A stretch of 64,000 bases of DNA from Helicobacter labetoulli (GCF_003670275.1 NZ_QXJF01000005.1:11896-75895); one strand, 5' to 3'; shown: positions 53,574 through 64,000, counted from the first letter of the stretch. Notes: a model not told the origin generated them from the sequence alone. Translations and numbers: made by a program.

Positions 53574-53840
53574 CTACTTCATAAAAAACTTTGGATAATC
53601 TTTTTTGAGAGATTTAATAATCTCAATCATCTCATTTTGCCCATAAGTCGCATCTTCTGGGAGTTTAGCATAAAACTTATCCATTTGCGTGGAGTAAAGC
53701 TCAATCAGCTCTTCAATATGTGCTTTTTTAGCCCCGGCAAAGTAAAGTGCCACACCTAGCATATCAATCACTTCTAATGCCATTTCTTCTAAGCTCATCT
53801 CCAAAGTCAGCTCTTGGCTAATATCTTCATTGATATTCAT
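53574..53840 (-). CDS. Small hypothetical protein, 88 aa
   Basis: Acidic, helical, without signal peptide or cysteine. MSLEEMALEVIDMLGVALYFAGAKKAHIEELIELYSTQMDKFYAKL reads as amphipathic helices. No family recognised. It sits in a compact run between the DHH phosphoesterase (10 bases upstream) and purN (5 bases downstream), preceded by GGAGGATAT, so it is almost certainly translated. Confidence 0.8.
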   Translation of the reverse strand: MNINEDISQELTLEMSLEEMALEVIDMLGVALYFAGAKKAHIEELIELYSTQMDKFYAKLPEDATYGQNEMIEIIKSLKKDYPKFFMK

Positions 53841-53850
53841 ATATCCTCCT

Positions 53851-54972
53851 TTATAGTTCCTCTTGGTGTTTGTTTAAGATATATTCAATTTGCGTTTTTA
53901 TATCGCAATATGAAAAACTCTCTTTAAATCCGTCAATCTTCCCACCCGAAGCATTTTTATGCCCTCCACCATTGAAAAGCTCCCTGCTCATCTCGCTCAC
54001 ATCGCAATTGCCATTTGCCCTAAGGCTCACATTGCCGCGTGGATTCACATCAAGGTAAAAATCATACTCACTATTTGTGCGTAAAAAAAGATTAGCTAGT
54101 ACACTCACACCGCCCATAGAGTAGCTTAAAAAGCCTTTTTTGTCATTGTAAAAAATGGTGCAGGAATCCTTTTTTTGGCTTAAGAGCTTGACTTGGGCAT
54201 TTGAAGTAATTGTATCCATTGTCTCCGTTTGTGGGTTTCCACCAAGGGCGCGTTTTTTAATCTCATACAGGGCATTATCAAATGCCACTTCGCCATTTGG
54301 CTGCTCTAAAAACTCTCTAGCAGATTCTAAAATGGCAAATTTATAGAATCTATGCTCTTCATCAAACATAAATCTATTTAGCTCAAAGCTCCCACTAATT
54401 GCTCCCATAGCCACTTTGCCAAAGTCAAATTTATAGCCATCTTCAAGCCAAATATCCACGGAGTTTATCATTTCACTTGCATTTCTTATCCATTTTTCAC
54501 GCGTAGAATCTAACATTTTCTCTCGTGTAATCAGCGTATCAAAGGTAATCTTACTCGCACAACGCGTAGAATCTAAATGATACCATTCATATTTATCCGC
54601 ACATTCCTGTCCGCTGATGTGGTGATCCAATAATAAAAGCTCTACATCAACACCATTGATTTTTAACTCTTCTATCCTTTGTTGCAGGTAGTTTGACTCA
54701 TTTAGTGTGAGATTTAAATCCGTGATAAGCACAAGATATTTATTGTGCGAAGTGGGGGTGGGGGATTTTTTGCTTTTGCCAAATTTTTGCTCAAGCAAAG
54801 AATGGAGACTTTGGGTAGAATGCGAGATTGAATCAAGGATAGCATTAACACGCACAAGCACCTCCCTGCCATAATTAGCATTATAAAATGTGATATTTGA
54901 AAAAAACTCTTTAGCGATGAATTGGCAACCATAGCCATCTAAATCCGTGTGTGAGAGATGATAAACTTGCAT
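53851..54972 (-). CDS. DHH-family phosphoesterase
   Basis: 373 residues. Motif I HTDLDGYGCQ (D10, D12), a central LLLDHH (the DHH motif), and the C-terminal DHHA1 domain with GGGHKNASGGKIDGF. Members include RecJ-like nucleases and nano-RNases; this length and architecture fit the oligoribonuclease/phosphoesterase branch, but the substrate is unknown. It follows flhA by 8 bases, an arrangement also found in H. pylori. Confidence 0.9.
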   Translation of the reverse strand: MQVYHLSHTDLDGYGCQFIAKEFFSNITFYNANYGREVLVRVNAILDSISHSTQSLHSLLEQKFGKSKKSPTPTSHNKYLVLITDLNLTLNESNYLQQRIEELKINGVDVELLLLDHHISGQECADKYEWYHLDSTRCASKITFDTLITREKMLDSTREKWIRNASEMINSVDIWLEDGYKFDFGKVAMGAISGSFELNRFMFDEEHRFYKFAILESAREFLEQPNGEVAFDNALYEIKKRALGGNPQTETMDTITSNAQVKLLSQKKDSCTIFYNDKKGFLSYSMGGVSVLANLFLRTNSEYDFYLDVNPRGNVSLRANGNCDVSEMSRELFNGGGHKNASGGKIDGFKESFSYCDIKTQIEYILNKHQEEL

Positions 54973-54980
54973 ATTAATCC

Positions 54981-57185
54981 TTAAAATTCTATATTGAGTG
55001 TGCCTACAACTTCAAAGGTTGCGTGTGGGTCAATCTCGGCATTGCCCAAAATGGTAATGCTTAGTCTAAATGGCTCAAGGAGCTTGACAAGTGGCTTGCG
55101 GATTCTGTAATCCACAAGCAATACGGGCATAATATTTTTTTGCTTCAATTTCATATCTTCTTCTTGGATAGAATCTATAAGCTTTTGCACCTCATTTGAG
55201 TGTAATACAAAGTTTTTCCCACCGGGCTGTTCTTTGAGCCTATCTATCAAGTATTGCTCTGTCGCAAGAGAGAGAGTAAAAAGCTTAAGATTCCCATCTT
55301 CTGCCTTGAAAATATCCGTGATTGTTCTAGCTAAGCGAGAGCGGACTTGCTCAACAATGCTATCTGTATCATCTTGTAAGATGGGATATGTATCTGTAAT
55401 AGATTCTAGAATTGTTGGTAAATCTTTGATTGGAATCTTCTCGTGTAAAAGCTCACGCAGAACGCGTATAATAATACTCATTGGAATCTTAGAGGCTTCT
55501 CCCACAACCACAGGATAATCTTTAGCGTGGCGATCCATAAGGACTTTGACTTCATCTTTTGTGATAAATTCTTCCGCGTAAGTTTTAATAAGCTCTGTCA
55601 TATGTGTCGTTACAATCGTGGAAGGATCAATGATATGATAGCCTCTAATAATCGCCTCTTCTTTATCTTTAGAATCTATCCACAACGCATCAAGCCCAAA
55701 GGCTGGTTCTTTAGTTGGGATTCCATCAATGGCTTCTGCTACCATTCCTGTATCCATAGCTAAAAATTTATCTGGCAAGACTCTTCCCTCGCCAATTTTG
55801 ACGCCCTTAAGCAAGACCTCATAGTCAGTTGGCTGGAGATTGAGATTATCTTTAATGCGAATCTGTGGGATAAGAAAACCATAATCTGTGGCGATTTTTT
55901 TACGCATAGCACGGATTCTCTCTAGTAAATCGCCATTTTGTTTGACATCAGCTAGACGGATAAGCTGATAGCCTAGATAAATCTCTAGTGTTTCTACTTT
56001 GAGTGCTTCATTGATGATTGCTTCTTCTTCTTTTTTAATCTCTTCTTCGCTTTTTTGCACCCTTTGGGCTTTATGCTGATTAATATCTATCTCTTTTTGT
56101 GAATCTTCATCGGCTTTTTTGCTATTTGGCGGAGCTTTTTTACTGATAAATTTTTCTACCATAGAAAAAAGACTCCCCACATCTTCACGGCTCACAAGCC
56201 ACGCCACCGCAAGGAAGAATGCCCCAACAAAACCAAGTGAGATAGGCAGCCCGGGCACAAGGGCAAAAAGGATTAGGATAAAGCCAACAATGCTTAAGAT
56301 TTTTGAGCTGCCCGTGATTTGCGTGATAATATCGCCTGCAAAATTTGTTTGAGAGCTTTTGGCTGCACGCGTGGTAATGATACCCGTGGCAGTAGCAACA
56401 ATGAGTGCTGGAATCTGCCCTACAAGCCCATCACCAATAGTAAGAATTGTAAAAGTCTCCGCACTTTGTTTCACACTCATTCCGTGTTCAAATACGCCAA
56501 TTAAGAATCCACCGATAATATTTACAATCGTAATGATAATAGAGGCAATCGCATCGCCTTTGACAAACTTACTCGCACCATCCATTGTGCCGTAAAAATC
56601 CGCCTCTTGAGCCAACGCATCGCGTCTTTTTTGCGCTTCATCTTGTCCAATAAGCCCTGCGTTTAAATCCGCATCAATCGCCATTTGCTTACCGGGCATT
56701 GCATCAAGTGTGAATCTTGCACGCACTTCAGTAACGCGTGTAGAACCATTTGTAATAACGATGAGATTGACAATCACAAGAATGGTAAAGACAATAATCC
56801 CAATAACATAATTCCCGCCCACGACAAAATGTCCAAAGGCAGCCACAATGCTACTTACAGATTCTACACCATTATGTCCCTCGCTTAGAATCATACGCGT
56901 TGTAGCGACATTGAGTGCTAAGCGATAGAGCGTAACAATAAGCAAAATAGTAGGAAAGGCTGAAAATTCCGTGGCTTTATCCACATACAGCGTAATAAGA
57001 ATAATCAAAATAGATAGGGCAATGGAGATGCTGAGTAAAAAATCAAGCATCGCACTTGGCAGTGGCACGATGATAATGGCGACAATAAGTATCATAAAGA
57101 CAATGACAATCATCTCTGTGCTTTGTGAGAGATTTTTAAAAAATGGTGTGATTCTATCTAAGATTGAAGTTGTGTTAAATGCCAA
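54981..57185 (-). CDS. flhA: Flagellar export apparatus protein FlhA
   Basis: 734 residues. Eight membrane helices near the N-terminus; the cytoplasmic FHIPEP-like region [29 protein letters not shown] is the family signature; the large C-terminal domain docks export substrates and ends VGTLNIEF. It gates type III export of flagellar proteins. The start is assigned to TTG 57185, the only initiator after an in-frame stop 12 bases upstream. The regulation of the gene is not evident; a promoter is not clear. Confidence 0.97.
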   Translation of the reverse strand: MAFNTTSILDRITPFFKNLSQSTEMIVIVFMILIVAIIIVPLPSAMLDFLLSISIALSILIILITLYVDKATEFSAFPTILLIVTLYRLALNVATTRMILSEGHNGVESVSSIVAAFGHFVVGGNYVIGIIVFTILVIVNLIVITNGSTRVTEVRARFTLDAMPGKQMAIDADLNAGLIGQDEAQKRRDALAQEADFYGTMDGASKFVKGDAIASIIITIVNIIGGFLIGVFEHGMSVKQSAETFTILTIGDGLVGQIPALIVATATGIITTRAAKSSQTNFAGDIITQITGSSKILSIVGFILILFALVPGLPISLGFVGAFFLAVAWLVSREDVGSLFSMVEKFISKKAPPNSKKADEDSQKEIDINQHKAQRVQKSEEEIKKEEEAIINEALKVETLEIYLGYQLIRLADVKQNGDLLERIRAMRKKIATDYGFLIPQIRIKDNLNLQPTDYEVLLKGVKIGEGRVLPDKFLAMDTGMVAEAIDGIPTKEPAFGLDALWIDSKDKEEAIIRGYHIIDPSTIVTTHMTELIKTYAEEFITKDEVKVLMDRHAKDYPVVVGEASKIPMSIIIRVLRELLHEKIPIKDLPTILESITDTYPILQDDTDSIVEQVRSRLARTITDIFKAEDGNLKLFTLSLATEQYLIDRLKEQPGGKNFVLHSNEVQKLIDSIQEEDMKLKQKNIMPVLLVDYRIRKPLVKLLEPFRLSITILGNAEIDPHATFEVVGTLNIEF

Positions 57186-57484
57186 AACCCTGTCCTAATG
57201 AAAAAAAGATGAATATATCCCCAAAACTAAATAAACGCGTATTGTAGCAAGAATTTATTAATTTTATGTTTTGCTTGTAGGAGAAGTGGTGGGGGAGTGC
57301 GTTGAAAGAGGGGAAAGGCTTATTAAGTTGCAAGGGTTTATGAAAAAGAGTTTTGATGGTGCGTGTTTTGAGCTTTAAGGCAGTATTTTATGAGTAGGAA
57401 GATAAAGTTTTCTTAAGTGGTGCAAAAATATGCTAAGATGAAAGTTTGTTTTTGCAAATATTTAAACTTTAAGGAATTGTGCTA
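57186..57484. other. Divergent intergenic region flhA/marC
   Basis: About 300 bases without a supported gene. A 12-codon reading frame near 57339 has no ribosome site. TGCTAAGAT at 57431-57439 is the best promoter candidate for marC. Nothing else recognised. Confidence 0.5.
57431..57439 (+). promoter_or_regulatory. Predicted extended -10 box of marC
   Basis: TGCTAAGAT, 46 bases before the marC ATG; extended -10 form without clear -35. Confidence 0.4.
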
Positions 57485-58123
57485 ATGTTTTTTGATGATT
57501 TAGAATCTACACTTCATCTTGTAGGGCTTGGTATGGTAGCTATTATTGCCGTGCTTAACCCTTTTGGGAATCTACCGCAATTTATCGCTATGACCGATGG
57601 TGTGCATACCCCTTTGCGTCAAAAGCTTTTTAGAAATATTTTATGGACTGCACTGCTTATTGTGCTTATTTTCCTACTCACAGGCTCTTTTGTTATGCAG
57701 TATCTTTTTAGGGTGAATCTAGATTCTGTGCGGGTAGCTGGAGGGTTGATACTCATTGTGATGAGTTTAAAAAATCTGCTTTTTTCTACTGCACAACAAG
57801 ATTACTCCGAATACAAAAAACTTAAATTTGATGAGCTTTTTAAGCATAGTATTATTCCTATGGCATTCCCTATGCTTGTGGGACCCGGGACATTGGCAAG
57901 TGTGATTGTTATTGCCGAAGAGAGCAATATGCTTGTGGCGATTATGGCGGTGGTGGCAAGTTTTATCTTTTTGTTTATTTTATTTCATTTTTCAGCAATG
58001 ATTGAAAAGATTCTAGGAAAACTCGTGCTGTATGTGCTTTCACGCATTGCACTTGTTTTTATTGTGGCAATGGGAGTGCAGATGATTATCATAGGGCTAA
58101 GGGGAATGGGCGTAATAGGCTAG
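57485..58123 (+). CDS. MarC-family integral membrane protein
   Basis: 212 residues from ATG 57485 (MFFDDLESTLHLVG); GTG two codons upstream sits only 3 bases from AAGGA and is less likely. About six membrane helices, with NPFGNLPQFIAMT in the first, PMAFPMLVGPGTLASVIV in the middle and VGVQMIIIGLRGM-like MGVQMIIIGLRGM at the end, all MarC landmarks. The function of the family is unknown; despite the name it does not confer multiple drug resistance by itself. Confidence 0.9.
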   Translation: MFFDDLESTLHLVGLGMVAIIAVLNPFGNLPQFIAMTDGVHTPLRQKLFRNILWTALLIVLIFLLTGSFVMQYLFRVNLDSVRVAGGLILIVMSLKNLLFSTAQQDYSEYKKLKFDELFKHSIIPMAFPMLVGPGTLASVIVIAEESNMLVAIMAVVASFIFLFILFHFSAMIEKILGKLVLYVLSRIALVFIVAMGVQMIIIGLRGMGVIG

Positions 58124-58155
58124 GCTTTATTGTAGCGTGATTTAAGCTTTTTTCT

Positions 58156-58161
58156 TATAAT
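58156..58161 (+). promoter_or_regulatory. Predicted -10 box of leuS
   Basis: TATAAT, 30 bases before the leuS ATG. Confidence 0.5.
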
Positions 58162-58190
58162 GGGATTTTAATTTTATAAAAGGCAAGAGT

Positions 58191-60644
58191 ATGCAAAGAG
58201 TGTATGAACCAAAAATAATAGAATCTAAATGGCAGGAGTTTTGGCGGAATAATCAAAGCTTTGAGCCAGAGAGCGTGGATTCAAAAAAAGAGAAAAAGTA
58301 TATTTTGAGTATGTTTCCTTACCCAAGCGGGGCTATCCATATGGGACATGTGAGGAATTATTGCATAGGCGATGCGTTGGCAAGGCACTATCGCAAGAGC
58401 GGATACAATGTCTTACATCCTATGGGTTGGGACGCTTTTGGTATGCCTGCAGAAAATGCCGCTATCAAGCATAAATCTCACCCAAAAACTTGGACTTATA
58501 GCAATATTGACACAATGAGAAAAGAGCTTGCATCTCTTGGGCTTAGTTTTTCAAAAGAGCGTGAATTTGCTACAAGTGATCCTATCTATACGCGTTTTGA
58601 GCAGGAATTTTTCATCAAAATGTGGGAAAAGGGGCTTATATATCGCAAGGAGGCGTATTTAAACTACTGCCCAAATGATAAAACAATTTTAGCAAATGAG
58701 CAGGTGATTGAGGGGAAGTGTTGGCGTTGTGATACACCTGTGGTGCAAAAGCTGATGAATCAATACTATATAAAAATCACAGATTATGCAGATGAATTGC
58801 TTGCTGGGCTTGATGAACTAGAGGGGCATTGGTCCCCGCAAGTGCTACATATGCAAAGGAATTGGATAGGTAAATCAAAAGGATTAAGCTTTGAATTAAA
58901 GCTAGATTCTAGTTTGGAGATAAAAAGCCTAGAGGTTTTTACCACGCGTCCTGATACTATTTTTGGTGTTACATATTGTGCGGTAGCACCTGAACACACC
59001 ATCGTGCAGGAATTGATTGCTAAAAATAGGCTTTCACAAGATGTGGTGCAATCTATTCAAGCCATTAAAAATACAAATGCAAGAGAACGCGCTCAAAGCG
59101 AGAAAATCGGCTTTTATTTGGGGATTTATGCACTTCACCCATTGACGCAAGAGAAACTTCCCATTTGGGTGGCAAACTTTGTGCTTATGGATTATGGAAG
59201 TGGTGCGGTAATGAGTGTGCCAATGCACGATGAGCGGGATTTTGACTTTGCTAAGAAATACAATCTTCCCTTAAAATGTGTGATTGTAAAAAATGAGCAA
59301 GATTCTATTCTGCTCACAAGCCCAATGTGCGAAGATGGCTTTTTAATAGAATCTGCAGAGTTTAGTGGCAAAAGTAGTGCGGAGGCACGAGAGGCTATTA
59401 TTGCTTATTTTGAAAAAAAGCAAATGGGCAAGGGGGTTATCAATTATCGTTTGCGTGATTGGGGCGTTTCACGGCAGAGATATTGGGGTGCGCCTATCCC
59501 TATGGTGCATTGCAAATCTTGTGGCATTGTGAGTGAAAAGATAGAGAATCTGCCTATTATTTTGCCTGAAGATGTAGTGATTGATGGTGAGGGTAATCCG
59601 CTTGATAAGCACCCTACTTGGAATAAATGTCAATGTCCGCGATGTGGCAAACAAGCCATAAGAGAGAGTGATACAATGGATACTTTTATCCAATCAAGCT
59701 GGTATTTTTTGCGTTACACAACACCAAGGGAGCTGTGGGAAAAACAAGCCTTTGATAAGGCAAGCTTGGAGTATTGGCTCAATGTTGATGAGTATATTGG
59801 CGGGATTGAACACGCGATTTTGCATTTGTTGTATGCGAGATTTTTTACAAAGGTATTGCGAGATTTAGGCTATGTGTATATTAATGAGCCTTTTAAGAAT
59901 CTTCTTACACAAGGTATGGTGCTAAAAAATGGTGCAAAGATGAGCAAAAGTAAGGGCAATGTGGTGAATCCCAACGACATTATTGCACGATATGGGGCGG
60001 ATACCGCAAGACTTTTTATGCTTTTTGCCGCACCACCTATGCGTGAGCTAGAGTGGAATGATAGTGCGTTAGAAGGGGCATTTAGATTCTTAAAGCGATT
60101 GTGGGAAAGGGCGAGTAATGCTTTAGTCTGTGAAAAAAAGCCTATAATCGCCCATAGTGAGCTATCAAAGCAGGAACAATATGCTAGAGCTAAGGTATAT
60201 GAGGCATTGCAAAAAAGTAATGATATTTTTAGCAAAAAGCAAAGCACATACGCGTTTAATACGCTTATTGCTGCAAGTATGGAAGCCTTTAATGCACTAA
60301 GTGAGCAGGAAAATCCACAGGTATGGACTGAAGGGTATTTTGTCCTGCTTCATATCTTAGAGCCTATTGTGCCTCATATTTGCTGGGAGCTAAGCCAAGA
60401 GCTTTTTGCTTTGGCAAATTTTGCTTCCATCAGTGTAGATTCTGCGGCGTTACAAAAACAAAGTGTGCATTACGCGGTTACTATTAATGGCAAAAAACGC
60501 GCTGAAATAGAACTTGCCTTGGGATTAAGCAATGAGGCGATACTTATAGAGGCGAAAAAAAGTGTAGAGAAATGGCTAGAAGGTGTGAGTGTGATAAAAG
60601 AAATTGTCGTGCCAAACAAACTTGTAAATCTTGTGGTGAAATAA
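58191..60644 (+). CDS. leuS: Leucyl-tRNA synthetase
   Basis: 817 residues. Class I synthetase: HIGH-type HMGH (50-53) in [14 protein letters not shown] and KMSKS at about 583-587. A CP1 editing domain between them contains [19 protein letters not shown], and the zinc-binding CPRCGKQA and [13 protein letters not shown] elements are present. It begins a tight operon with lptE (stop and start share one base, TAATG), an unknown gene, folC and a peptidase, as in H. pylori. Confidence 0.98.
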   Translation: MQRVYEPKIIESKWQEFWRNNQSFEPESVDSKKEKKYILSMFPYPSGAIHMGHVRNYCIGDALARHYRKSGYNVLHPMGWDAFGMPAENAAIKHKSHPKTWTYSNIDTMRKELASLGLSFSKEREFATSDPIYTRFEQEFFIKMWEKGLIYRKEAYLNYCPNDKTILANEQVIEGKCWRCDTPVVQKLMNQYYIKITDYADELLAGLDELEGHWSPQVLHMQRNWIGKSKGLSFELKLDSSLEIKSLEVFTTRPDTIFGVTYCAVAPEHTIVQELIAKNRLSQDVVQSIQAIKNTNARERAQSEKIGFYLGIYALHPLTQEKLPIWVANFVLMDYGSGAVMSVPMHDERDFDFAKKYNLPLKCVIVKNEQDSILLTSPMCEDGFLIESAEFSGKSSAEAREAIIAYFEKKQMGKGVINYRLRDWGVSRQRYWGAPIPMVHCKSCGIVSEKIENLPIILPEDVVIDGEGNPLDKHPTWNKCQCPRCGKQAIRESDTMDTFIQSSWYFLRYTTPRELWEKQAFDKASLEYWLNVDEYIGGIEHAILHLLYARFFTKVLRDLGYVYINEPFKNLLTQGMVLKNGAKMSKSKGNVVNPNDIIARYGADTARLFMLFAAPPMRELEWNDSALEGAFRFLKRLWERASNALVCEKKPIIAHSELSKQEQYARAKVYEALQKSNDIFSKKQSTYAFNTLIAASMEAFNALSEQENPQVWTEGYFVLLHILEPIVPHICWELSQELFALANFASISVDSAALQKQSVHYAVTINGKKRAEIELALGLSNEAILIEAKKSVEKWLEGVSVIKEIVVPNKLVNLVVK

Positions 60645-61168
60645 TGCGTGAATATCTCAAGTGGATTCTAATATGCTGTGTGGGCTTATGGGTTTGTGGC
60701 TGTGGATATAAGCCTGTGAGCCATTATTCGCATAACATTTTTAATGATGGCGTGTATGTGGAAGTGCGTATTAATCCCTCTGTGCCCGAATCTGGTTCTG
60801 GGGTAAAAGATGCGGTTAATAATGCTATTATCAAACGCTTTCATAGTAAGCTTAAAAGTAAGCAAGAAGCACAAAGTTTTCTTGATATTAATATCCAGAG
60901 TATTACCCAAACGCCTATTGCATATAATCAACAGGGTTTTGTGAGCTTTTATCGCACAAATGTTGTTTTAGCAATTGAGTTTAAAAACACTCAAGGCGTG
61001 AGTTTTAGCGTTACAAATACGGGATATTATGATTATAGTGCGGATTTTTCTTCAACGATTGTGCTTGATCAATATCGCCTAGAATCTATTGCAAATGCAA
61101 CAAATCAAGCCCTTGATAAATTTATCTCGCAAGTGGCTTATTATGGGGAGTTCTATTATGAGAATTGA
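60644..61168 (+). CDS. lptE: LPS-assembly lipoprotein LptE-like
   Basis: 174 residues. A lipoprotein signal [24 protein letters not shown] with probable modified Cys20. The mature domain starts GYKPVSHYS and has NIFNDGVYVEVRINPSVPESG, matching the LptE fold. LptE plugs the LptD channel that places lipopolysaccharide on the cell surface. Position directly after leuS supports the call, because leuS-lptE order is common. Overlaps leuS by one base and the next gene by 11. Confidence 0.82.
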   Translation: MREYLKWILICCVGLWVCGCGYKPVSHYSHNIFNDGVYVEVRINPSVPESGSGVKDAVNNAIIKRFHSKLKSKQEAQSFLDINIQSITQTPIAYNQQGFVSFYRTNVVLAIEFKNTQGVSFSVTNTGYYDYSADFSSTIVLDQYRLESIANATNQALDKFISQVAYYGEFYYEN

Positions 61169-62216
61169 GGAGATTTCACACAAGGCTTTGCAGTGTTTGT
61201 ATATATCAAAAAAGCCGCCAACGCCCAGTGCTTATTTTGAGGCATTTTATGAGATTGTAAAAAAGGAGAAGGCTTTAAAAGATTCTTCGCAGCTTAAAGA
61301 TTTGGATTGGCAGCAACAGTGGCTTAATAAATTTGACAAAGACACACAACTTCAACTCAAAAATGCCAAAAGCCCTGATGAATTTGTAGAAACATTAGCT
61401 TTAATTATCAAAGATTCTAAGGAATCGCAACATTTGGAGCATATAAGGGAGCTTAAGAATCTTAATCGCTTATTGCTTGGGTGTGTGAGTGATATTTTTT
61501 CTATTAATGCTAAGCAAAGATTCTCTTTTCTTTTTGGCATTGGCGGATTAAACAAAGTTGAAGGCACAAAGAAACTTGCTAATTATTGGCGGCGTTTTAG
61601 GGTATCTGGAGTGCATTCTAGCATCTTAAGGAAGCTTGTTAGAATCCTTGCCTTTGTCCTACGAACTCCAGCGGAGAATGGGAAAGTGAGTAAGGAAGCC
61701 TTAGAGTTATCCTCAGTGCTACTTATGCACCCTGAAAATCTTGTTGATGTGTATTTGCTTGAAAAAATAGAGAAGCTTTTGGGGATTCAGGCGATTCAGA
61801 GTGCATTTTTAAAAGATGAAATGGCACAAAGATGTATTGTGATTTTTAAGCTCAATCATTTGCAGTTTGTGGAGAAAAAGGCTGATTTTGATAAAGATAA
61901 GGCAATCAATAAGGCTATGGAGATTCTCAAAACAATGTGCCTTGAGGCGTTAGAAGAAGCTACACTTGTGGGGCATTATCAAAATGGCTTTGCCGTGATG
62001 ATAAAAGAGCAAAAAGAGCAAGTGCTTGAAAAGATGAAACTTATTACAGAGCGACTTCAAACACAGAAATTTTCTTATCAAGGGGTGCTTTTCAGTTTTG
62101 GGTTTAATGCTGAAGTGCTTGAGTATAGGGAATTTGAAACATTAGAGCAGCTCAATAACACTTTGAGAGACAAGCTGCATAATGCACATATCAGTATTGA
62201 ATCTAAAGATTCTTAA
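61158..62216 (+). CDS. Unknown protein, possible degenerate GGDEF-like C-terminus
   Basis: 352 residues from ATG 61158 (MRIEEISHKALQCLY), overlapping lptE by 11 bases. N-terminal half is helical (PPTPSAYFEAFYEIVKKEK). The C-terminal about 120 residues (IVIFKLNHLQFVEK to LHNAHI) resemble in pattern a nucleotidyl-cyclase fold such as GGDEF, but without a GGDEF-like motif; this is a weak impression. Position between lptE and folC matches a conserved unknown gene of epsilonproteobacteria. No function claimed. Confidence 0.75.
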   Translation: MRIEEISHKALQCLYISKKPPTPSAYFEAFYEIVKKEKALKDSSQLKDLDWQQQWLNKFDKDTQLQLKNAKSPDEFVETLALIIKDSKESQHLEHIRELKNLNRLLLGCVSDIFSINAKQRFSFLFGIGGLNKVEGTKKLANYWRRFRVSGVHSSILRKLVRILAFVLRTPAENGKVSKEALELSSVLLMHPENLVDVYLLEKIEKLLGIQAIQSAFLKDEMAQRCIVIFKLNHLQFVEKKADFDKDKAINKAMEILKTMCLEALEEATLVGHYQNGFAVMIKEQKEQVLEKMKLITERLQTQKFSYQGVLFSFGFNAEVLEYREFETLEQLNNTLRDKLHNAHISIESKDS

Positions 62217-63437
62217 ATGCTCTCTCTCAATGAAGTTTTGTTAAGCAAGGGGGCGGAATATGCTCCATTTGATACAAGTAGAGCTAAAAGAATTTATGAT
62301 TCTATTGCGTCTATTTTTGGTTTTGATAAGTGCTTTGGCACACGATGTAAGGTTATACATATTATTGGCACAAATGGTAAGGGTAGCACAGGGCGTTTCA
62401 TAGCAATGGGGCTAGAGCAACAAAAAAAAAGTGTGCTACACTTCACTTCACCGCATTTATTTGAGTTTAATGAGCGATTTTTTGTAAGTGATGGGTGGTT
62501 TCAGGGCGATATTCCACACGATAGGCTTGAATCTATTCATCAAAAACTTTGGGCGATAGAATCTGTGCGTGAGGCAAGCTATTTTGAGTATACGACTTTT
62601 TTAGCCCTTGTGCTAGGAATGGAGTATGAATATCTTGTGTTGGAAGCTGGGGTTGGCGGGGAGTTTGATTCTACCTCTGTGATTAAAGCAAATGTAAGTG
62701 TTTTTACACTTATTGGGCTAGATCATCAAGAAATGTTAGGGGAGCATATAGAGCAGATTGCTACAACGAAGCTTAGGGTAATGAGTGAATATGCCATACT
62801 TGCTAGGCAGAATCACAAGGAGGTGGAGCAAATCGCAAGAGAGATTGCCTTGCAAAAAGGTGCAAAATGTGTCTTATGGGAGGATTTAGAAGAGATTCTA
62901 GGAGAGCAAAAAGAGGCGTTTTATCAATATGTGAAGCGATATAAATTGCCTTTATTTTTGCAGGAGAATCTTAGCACGGCTATGCGTGTGATGGCATTTT
63001 TTGGAATGGAATTTGATTTTTTGAGGCTTGGTAGGTTGTCTTTACGCGGACGCTGCGAGATTTTAGCGAAAAATATTGTGCTTGATGTGGGGCATAACAT
63101 TGATGGGGCTAGGGCTTTGAGGGCTTTTTTGGATAAAAAAAAGCTTAATTTAGTGTATAATAGCTACATTGAGAAGGACATTGAGGCAATTTTACGCGAA
63201 CTTTTGCCAAATATTAAGAAAGTTTTAATATTATCCGTTGAAAATTCTAGGATTTGCCCAAAGGAGAGATTGATTAAGACTTTAGAGGCTTTACAAGTCG
63301 CGTTTATGGACTTTGATATAGCTATGATGAGCGAAAGCGAGGAGTATCTCGTTTTTGGCTCTTTTAGTGTGGCACAGGAATTTTTACGACAATATACAAT
63401 ATTACAGCAAGAGAAGGGGAAGTGCAGTGCAAGATAA
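62217..63437 (+). CDS. folC: Bifunctional dihydrofolate/folylpolyglutamate synthase
   Basis: 406 residues. P-loop GTNGKGSTGRF (51-61), FTSPHLFEFNERF, and LEAGVGGEFDSTSVI with GLDHQEMLG are diagnostic Mur-ligase-like elements of FolC; LDVGHNIDGARAL lies in the C-terminal domain. It adds glutamate to dihydropteroate and folates. The ATG is immediately after the previous stop. It is the gene upstream of cell-shape peptidases in H. pylori. Confidence 0.95.
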   Translation: MLSLNEVLLSKGAEYAPFDTSRAKRIYDSIASIFGFDKCFGTRCKVIHIIGTNGKGSTGRFIAMGLEQQKKSVLHFTSPHLFEFNERFFVSDGWFQGDIPHDRLESIHQKLWAIESVREASYFEYTTFLALVLGMEYEYLVLEAGVGGEFDSTSVIKANVSVFTLIGLDHQEMLGEHIEQIATTKLRVMSEYAILARQNHKEVEQIAREIALQKGAKCVLWEDLEEILGEQKEAFYQYVKRYKLPLFLQENLSTAMRVMAFFGMEFDFLRLGRLSLRGRCEILAKNIVLDVGHNIDGARALRAFLDKKKLNLVYNSYIEKDIEAILRELLPNIKKVLILSVENSRICPKERLIKTLEALQVAFMDFDIAMMSESEEYLVFGSFSVAQEFLRQYTILQQEKGKCSAR

Positions 63438-64000
63438 ACTAATGATTTCTATTATTGATGACAATGGTTCAAGGCAATTTAGTGTGCATCGTTTGGTGCA
63501 AAAGGTTGCACTATTTACGGGCATAGGTATTGTGTCGGTAGTGATTTTGTATTTTGTGTTAGCACATTTTTTGATGAGTGAGCTTGAAGTTATTTTGGCA
63601 AATAACACAAAGGTGCGTGAGAGTTTTCAAAGTATTTATGAAAAAAATAGTGAGCTAGAACGCAATATTGATTATAAGACAAGTGAGCTAATGAAGGTGA
63701 GTAGTAAGGTTAGCGAACTTGAGAGCATTGTAAATATACGCAAACATAGCAATGAAACGCATAATAACCAAGATGTGAATCTAGATTCACTCACATCACT
63801 TCAAAAAGATATGATTTTAAAGATTATTCCTAATGGCAATCCGGTTGATGAGTTTGCAACCCAGACTTTTCCAAGCAAGGGGGCGTCAGTTTATGCACTT
63901 GCAAAAGTCTCTCCTGTGTATGCCACGGCAAATGGGATTATTGACTCTGTGCGTGTAGCAGGGAGTGAAAACTATGGAATCCAGATTCAGCATTCTTATG
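63427..64000 (+). CDS. M23-type peptidoglycan peptidase, Csd2/Csd1-like (partial)
   Basis: 191 codons before the window ends. Start taken as GTG 63427, with AAGGGG about 7 bases upstream, overlapping folC by 11 bases; ATG 63442 is the alternative. One membrane helix (about residues 27-48: VALFTGIGIVSVVILYFVLAHF), a coiled coil (about 54-105), then the start of the LytM/M23 domain (SPVYATANGIIDSVRVAGSENYG). In H. pylori the gene after folC is csd2, whose product with Csd1 controls helical cell shape. The zinc residues lie beyond the window, so activity cannot be judged. Confidence 0.85.
   Translation, partial: MQDKLMISIIDDNGSRQFSVHRLVQKVALFTGIGIVSVVILYFVLAHFLMSELEVILANNTKVRESFQSIYEKNSELERNIDYKTSELMKVSSKVSELESIVNIRKHSNETHNNQDVNLDSLTSLQKDMILKIIPNGNPVDEFATQTFPSKGASVYALAKVSPVYATANGIIDSVRVAGSENYGIQIQHSY

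Noticed and set aside
57339-57377. Twelve-codon frame between flhA and marC
   Set aside because: No ribosome site and too short to judge.

Overview
The window looks like the chromosome of a Helicobacter species, probably an enterohepatic one. The strongest evidence is a single 2891-residue gene joining RNA polymerase beta and beta' (a fusion known from Helicobacter and Wolinella). Supporting evidence is low GC, the order leuS-lptE-(unknown)-folC-M23 peptidase as in H. pylori, flhA beside a DHH phosphoesterase, and G homopolymers in glycan genes. Species cannot be fixed from the sequence alone.

Layout. (1) 1-6150, minus strand: a tightly packed operon for a CDP-activated deoxysugar: glucose-1-phosphate cytidylyltransferase, CDP-glucose 4,6-dehydratase, an RmlC-type 3,5-epimerase and four NAD-dependent sugar reductase/epimerase paralogs. 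The last two paralogs share a 315-bp identical 3' block; a G11 tract ends one of them and a G9 tract lies in the operon leader. (2) 6151-7154: leader and largely non-coding DNA. (3) 7155-24791, plus strand: the translation and transcription block: tRNA-Thr-Tyr-Gly-Thr, tuf, rpmG, tRNA-Trp, secE, nusG, rplK, rplA, rplJ, rplL, rpoBC, rpsL, rpsG, fusA, then a small lipoprotein and a cytochrome c lipoprotein. (4) 25105-30673, minus strand: motB, motA, a metallo-beta-lactamase-fold hydrolase, rpsI, rplM, a UbiD-family decarboxylase and an outer-membrane protein. (5) 30896-35792, plus strand: ppk, gap and pgi, with tRNA-Arg on the minus strand. (6) 35872-42238, minus strand: a radical SAM gene, purF, dapB, trxB, hisH, a small unknown and an exonuclease. 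(7) 42317-43843, plus strand: purH. (8) 43840-57185, minus strand: two ATPases, a PglK/Wzk-like lipid-linked glycan flippase ending in a G12 tract, a YejA-like peptide-binding protein, an SNF symporter, a cation/proton antiporter, purN, a small unknown, a DHH phosphoesterase and flhA. (9) 57485-64000, plus strand: marC, leuS, lptE, an unknown, folC and a partial M23 peptidase.

The accessory interest is concentrated in surface glycan genes. All three long G tracts (G11, G9, G12) belong to them, and each sits where a length change alters a C-terminus or the overlap with the next start codon rather than destroying an enzyme core. Other unexplained structures are an H-type pseudoknot candidate ahead of rplJ, a long palindrome over a cytochrome promoter, a peptide-plus-alternative-hairpin element beside trxB, and a large inverted-repeat element between gap and pgi.
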